From contig CANMLW010000009.1 in assembly GCA_947498705.1 (NCBI GenBank), positions 62,001-126,000 of the forward strand: DNA of 64,000 bases. Reading direction: 5' to 3'. Under the pieces are notes generated by a model. The model ran no database searches. It saw only the letters and a program-made list of their open reading frames with translations, and was not told where the DNA came from. Positions 61,784 to 64,000 of this stretch are shown here, piece by piece. The translations under genes were made by a program, and so were the position numbers. The first letter of the stretch is position 1, and each line of letters begins with the position of its first letter. The stretch is from an uncultured Aquimarina sp. GTDB taxonomy: Bacteria; Bacteroidota; Bacteroidia; Flavobacteriales; Flavobacteriaceae.

Positions 61784-61819
61784 ATATGAGTTGGTATAAG
61801 ACTAGATACCAACTCATAT
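61784..61819. terminator. Bidirectional terminator between convergent genes
   Basis: ATATGAGTTGGTAT / ATACCAACTCATAT, a perfect 14-bp stem with an 8-base loop, between the phosphodiesterase stop and the stop of the minus-strand XRE-cupin gene. Confidence 0.8.
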
Positions 61820-61829
61820 ACTTTAATTT

Positions 61830-62408
61830 TTACTGCTCTGGCGGAAGGAAAAAATACACTACCAGCATTTTTGCAGGTTTTGAGGACCTATTTATAGGAG
61901 CATGCGGTACTCTTCCATCAAAAAATAAGGTGTCACCTTCCTTAAGAAGTTTTTCCTCATCTCCTATTGCGTAGTAGCATTCACCAGATAAAATATATTT
62001 TAACTCATAAGCATCTGTTTCAACTTTACCACGCACTGATCCCGGTTGAACCTCTAAAAGAACAGTCTCGAAACCAATTGAATTAAGTTGTTTCCCAAAA
62101 ATATATTTGTAACTAAAGCCAATTGCTTCGTCTTCTTTTTCTATTGTTGTATATTCAGAAGCTCTTGTGATCAAATATTTAAAGTCTGTTTCTAAAGAAA
62201 TTCCATTAAAAAACTTTGGGACTTCGATTTCCAGAGCACCAATGATGTTTAATAATACAGGTAGAGATGGGATAGTTCTACCATTTTCAATTCGAGAAAT
62301 AAGTCCGTTACTTACTCCTGCAATAGAAGCAATCTGACTGATCGTTTTCTTATCTCCTTTTCGAATTTCTTTTAAACGTTTACCAATACCAATTAAATAG
62401 TCTTGCAT
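61830..62408 (-). CDS. XRE-family regulator with C-terminal cupin
   Basis: 192 residues. The helix-turn-helix (~8-60: IGKRLKEIRKGDKKTISQIASIAG, split; VSNGLISRIENGRTIPS) is followed by a cupin (~115-190: AYELKYILSGECYYAIGDEEKLLKEGDTLFFDGRVPHAPINRS, split). This architecture senses small molecules and often controls adjacent catabolic or transport genes, so the phosphonate operon or the phosphodiesterase are candidates. Cupin metal ligands are partial (only one HxP-type His clear). Confidence 0.88.
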   Translation of the reverse strand: MQDYLIGIGKRLKEIRKGDKKTISQIASIAGVSNGLISRIENGRTIPSLPVLLNIIGALEIEVPKFFNGISLETDFKYLITRASEYTTIEKEDEAIGFSYKYIFGKQLNSIGFETVLLEVQPGSVRGKVETDAYELKYILSGECYYAIGDEEKLLKEGDTLFFDGRVPHAPINRSSKPAKMLVVYFFLPPEQ

Positions 62409-62638
62409 CTTTTATGTGAAATGTGTATTACAAAGATTATCAAAAAAGATAGAAACAGAAAAGTATTTGATATTTAATAATTACGAATTTTTAAAGAATA
62501 AGTTACGGATTGTTATGTAAATAAATATAAAAGATAGAAAATGTTAGGATTGAAGTTGTTTTTGTTTCTGAATTAGTTTGTAAGCTTAGGTTTCAATCCT
62601 AATTTTCCAAAAGTAATATATTATTCTAAAGTTGATTT

Positions 62639-62905
62639 TTAAACAAGTCTACTTTTTCTGTTGATTCTCTCTTTAGAAAAAAAGCCTACGGTAAACCCAA
62701 CTGTTTCATAGTATACAAAGCTTTGTATCCCATTGTCATATTCTAAAGGAGCTTTTAATGCTCTCATAGTATGAAGAGTTCTGTATAATTTGGCTTTAGA
62801 AATCCCTAATTTATGGGCTAATTGTAATGGAGTTCCTGTTGCTTGTAATCGAATTAATTGATCGATTCTATCAATAAGTTCTATGTGTTTTAAGGTGCTA
62901 TTCAT
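62639..62905 (-). CDS. Small HTH DNA-binding protein
   Basis: 88 residues: a winged/HTH_11-like N-terminal motif (LIRLQATGTPLQLAHKLGISKAKLYRTLHTM, given in part) and a short C-terminal part (YDNGIQSFVYYETVGFTVGFF) found in a family common in Flavobacteriia. The regulatory target is unknown. It lies between the XRE-cupin gene and an SSB gene, all on the minus strand. An inverted repeat (TTAGGATTG / CAATCCTAA) near 62540-62610 follows its stop. Confidence 0.75.
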   Translation of the reverse strand: MNSTLKHIELIDRIDQLIRLQATGTPLQLAHKLGISKAKLYRTLHTMRALKAPLEYDNGIQSFVYYETVGFTVGFFSKERINRKSRLV

Positions 62906-62940
62906 AAAGCTATAAAGAAGATTGAATTATTAATTAATTT

Positions 62941-62992
62941 AACCCAGTGGTGCATTAGAATTAGATAAGGTTTAAAGAACCACCACTGGGTT
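62941..62992. repeat. Inverted repeat downstream of the SSB gene
   Basis: AACCCAGTGGTG (62941-62952) mirrored by CACCACTGGGTT (62981-62992), 12 bp perfect, with a 28-base spacer. No T-run follows on the minus strand, so it may be a terminator of weak type or a protein site between the SSB and HTH genes. Confidence 0.5.
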
Positions 62993-63002
62993 GAAAATGA
63001 GT

Positions 63003-63335
63003 TTATTTTCCTAACATTAATATTTCATTGCAAACAATTTCTGTGATATAGCGTTTGTTTCCTTCATTATCTTCATAATTGCGAGAAGTTAGTTTTCCTT
63101 CGATAGCAATTTCTTGTCCTTTATTTACATATTTTTCGATAATGTCAGCTACTTTTCCCCAGGCAATAATATTATGCCATTGCGTATCGGTAATTTTATC
63201 TCCTTGTTTATTGTAATAATAATCATTGGTAGCAATAGAGAATTTTGCAAGCTTTTTTCCAGATTCTAAGTTTAGAATTTCTGGTTCTTGTCCTAAGTTT
63301 CCAATCAACTGTACTTTGTTTTTTAGCGTGTTCAT
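63003..63335 (-). CDS. ssb: Single-stranded-DNA-binding protein, short paralogue
   Basis: A 110-residue OB-fold: KVQLIGNLGQEPEI, LAKFSIATNDYYYNKQGDK, TQWHNIIAWGKVADI and GQEIAIEGKLTSRNYE follow bacterial SSB closely. It stops at LMLGK, just after the fold, and lacks the Gly-rich linker and acidic C-terminal tip (DDDIPF) that recruits partners. It is thus an auxiliary paralogue, as carried by many flavobacteria on mobile or competence-related regions, not the main replication SSB. Confidence 0.92.
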   Translation of the reverse strand: MNTLKNKVQLIGNLGQEPEILNLESGKKLAKFSIATNDYYYNKQGDKITDTQWHNIIAWGKVADIIEKYVNKGQEIAIEGKLTSRNYEDNEGNKRYITEIVCNEILMLGK

Positions 63336-63565
63336 AGTTTTTATTTTTTCGTGTTAAACAGTTAATACATTTCTTTCTATACGTTTAGAAAGATGTTGTT
63401 GTTCAAAAAAGATAAAGATTTGATTAAAACAACACTGCAAACATAGAGTTGGAGGTAAGAAAGATTCGGTTAGGAAGCGTTTAGTTTCGTTTGTAATCGT
63501 GTGTAAATGTTTGTAAGCGTTTGCAATTGAATATAGTTTGTAAAAAAGTATAATTTAGATGCAGT
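63336..63565. other. Gap between SSB and GNAT genes
   Basis: Contains three short GTTTGTAA-type repeats between 63488 and 63520 (GTTTGTAATCG, GTTTGTAAGCG, GTTTGC nearby), possibly a regulator's site. No ORF. Confidence 0.35.
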
Positions 63566-64000
63566 ATGATTCGAAAAATAAACCATAAGAAAGAATTCAT
63601 TGCAATGAAAATATTTGATCTATTTCAAGCCTCGTATAAGATAGAAGCAGAAATATTAGAAGTAGATAACTTTCCCCCTTTACAAAGAACAATACAACAA
63701 TTTGTAAAGAGTGTAACAGAGTTTTATGCATTTTATAAGGATAAGGAGATCGTTGCATTAATTGAAGTTAGTGGCGATGATAGATGTATTGATATAGAAA
63801 GTTTGGTCGTGGATCCAGCTTATTTTCGTAACGGTATAGGCGCACAGTTAATGAGGTACATATTTAGTCTAAAAAAAACTGAAATGTTTGTTGTAGAAAC
63901 AGGATTGCAAAATAGACCCGCTATTTTATTGTATGAGAAATTAGGGTTTCAAGAGGTGAAACAATGGGATACATCTTTTGGAGTAAGAAAAATAAGATTA
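63566..64000 (+). CDS. GNAT-family acetyltransferase, 3' end cut by window edge
   Basis: From ATG 63566 the frame is open for 145 codons to the window end without a stop. The GNAT core shows IDIESLVVDPAYFRNGIGAQLM (acetyl-CoA pyrophosphate loop R/Q-x-x-G-x-G/A, RNGIGAQ) and LLYEKLGFQEV near the end, with a few residues missing at most. It probably acetylates a small molecule or protein N-terminus. No close context on the right. Confidence 0.9.
   Translation, partial: MIRKINHKKEFIAMKIFDLFQASYKIEAEILEVDNFPPLQRTIQQFVKSVTEFYAFYKDKEIVALIEVSGDDRCIDIESLVVDPAYFRNGIGAQLMRYIFSLKKTEMFVVETGLQNRPAILLYEKLGFQEVKQWDTSFGVRKIRL

Overview
The window looks like chromosome of a marine member of the Flavobacteriaceae (Bacteroidota), perhaps close to Aquimarina; the genus is a guess. 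The supporting signs are very low GC, several secreted proteins ending in type IX secretion (T9SS) sorting domains, TonB receptors with an N-terminal carboxypeptidase-regulatory-like plug extension, lipoproteins with an acidic run after the lipid Cys, no obvious Shine-Dalgarno sequences, and promoters with the Bacteroidota -7 element TAnnTTTG.

Layout. (1) 1-4843: end of a hydroxamate-type siderophore operon. It holds the tail of one IucA/IucC synthetase, a GNAT hydroxylamine acyltransferase, a second complete IucA/IucC synthetase, a 161-bp MITE with a target duplication, a membrane acyltransferase-like protein and an RpfF-like crotonase. (2) 4863-10299: a large T9SS M43 metalloprotease bracketed by two decayed IS1182-derived elements in the same orientation. 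(3) 10337-18421: iron-linked genes, namely a flavodoxin, a divergent CxCxxC protein, a PchR-like AraC regulator, and a TonB receptor, DUF4374 lipoprotein and PepSY protein arranged like the XusABC xenosiderophore uptake system. (4) 18612-21556: Crp/Fnr and AraC regulators, a membrane protein and a glutamine-amidotransferase-like protein that lacks the usual His-Pro-Glu. (5) 22129-35860: an exopolysaccharide-type locus with GT2, a GT-C-like membrane protein, a beta-sandwich protein, an anchored GH5-like hydrolase, GT4, two STAS proteins, a Wzx-type flippase and a TPR/beta-barrel outer-membrane protein, plus a very small double-glycine-leader peptide. A 1345-residue T9SS protein follows. (6) 40439-48558: two LytTR signalling modules. 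One is a REC / H-NOX / PAS kinase / Hpt / LytTR operon; the other is a propeller-type sensor kinase with its LytTR regulator. (7) 48758-51405: a secreted protein and two lysozyme-like enzymes. (8) 51753-57848: a TonB receptor, DUF5690 transporter, FAD oxidoreductase and phosphonatase-like HAD, a probable aminophosphonate-use operon. It is followed by a T9SS protein and a hemopexin-repeat phosphodiesterase lipoprotein. (9) 61830-64000: an XRE-cupin regulator, a small HTH protein, an SSB paralogue and a truncated GNAT.

The most interesting signal is not a gene. Pairs of ~10-bp direct repeats, exactly 21 bp apart and resembling the AlgR/LytTR box (CCATTCGTCG-like), recur in front of the GT2 gene, the STAS pair, the large T9SS protein and the H-NOX operon, and at an orphan promoter in an ORF-free gap. 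In four of these five the pair lies at the same distance (39 bp start to start) from a TAnnTTTG-like box. The same geometry with a different repeat sits before an ORF-free stretch ending in a strong terminator (44454-44643), which reads as a LytTR-controlled small RNA. Together these suggest a local LytTR regulon joining nitric-oxide sensing (H-NOX), exopolysaccharide and adhesin genes, and small RNAs.

All calls come from reading the sequence by eye and from family knowledge; no search was run.
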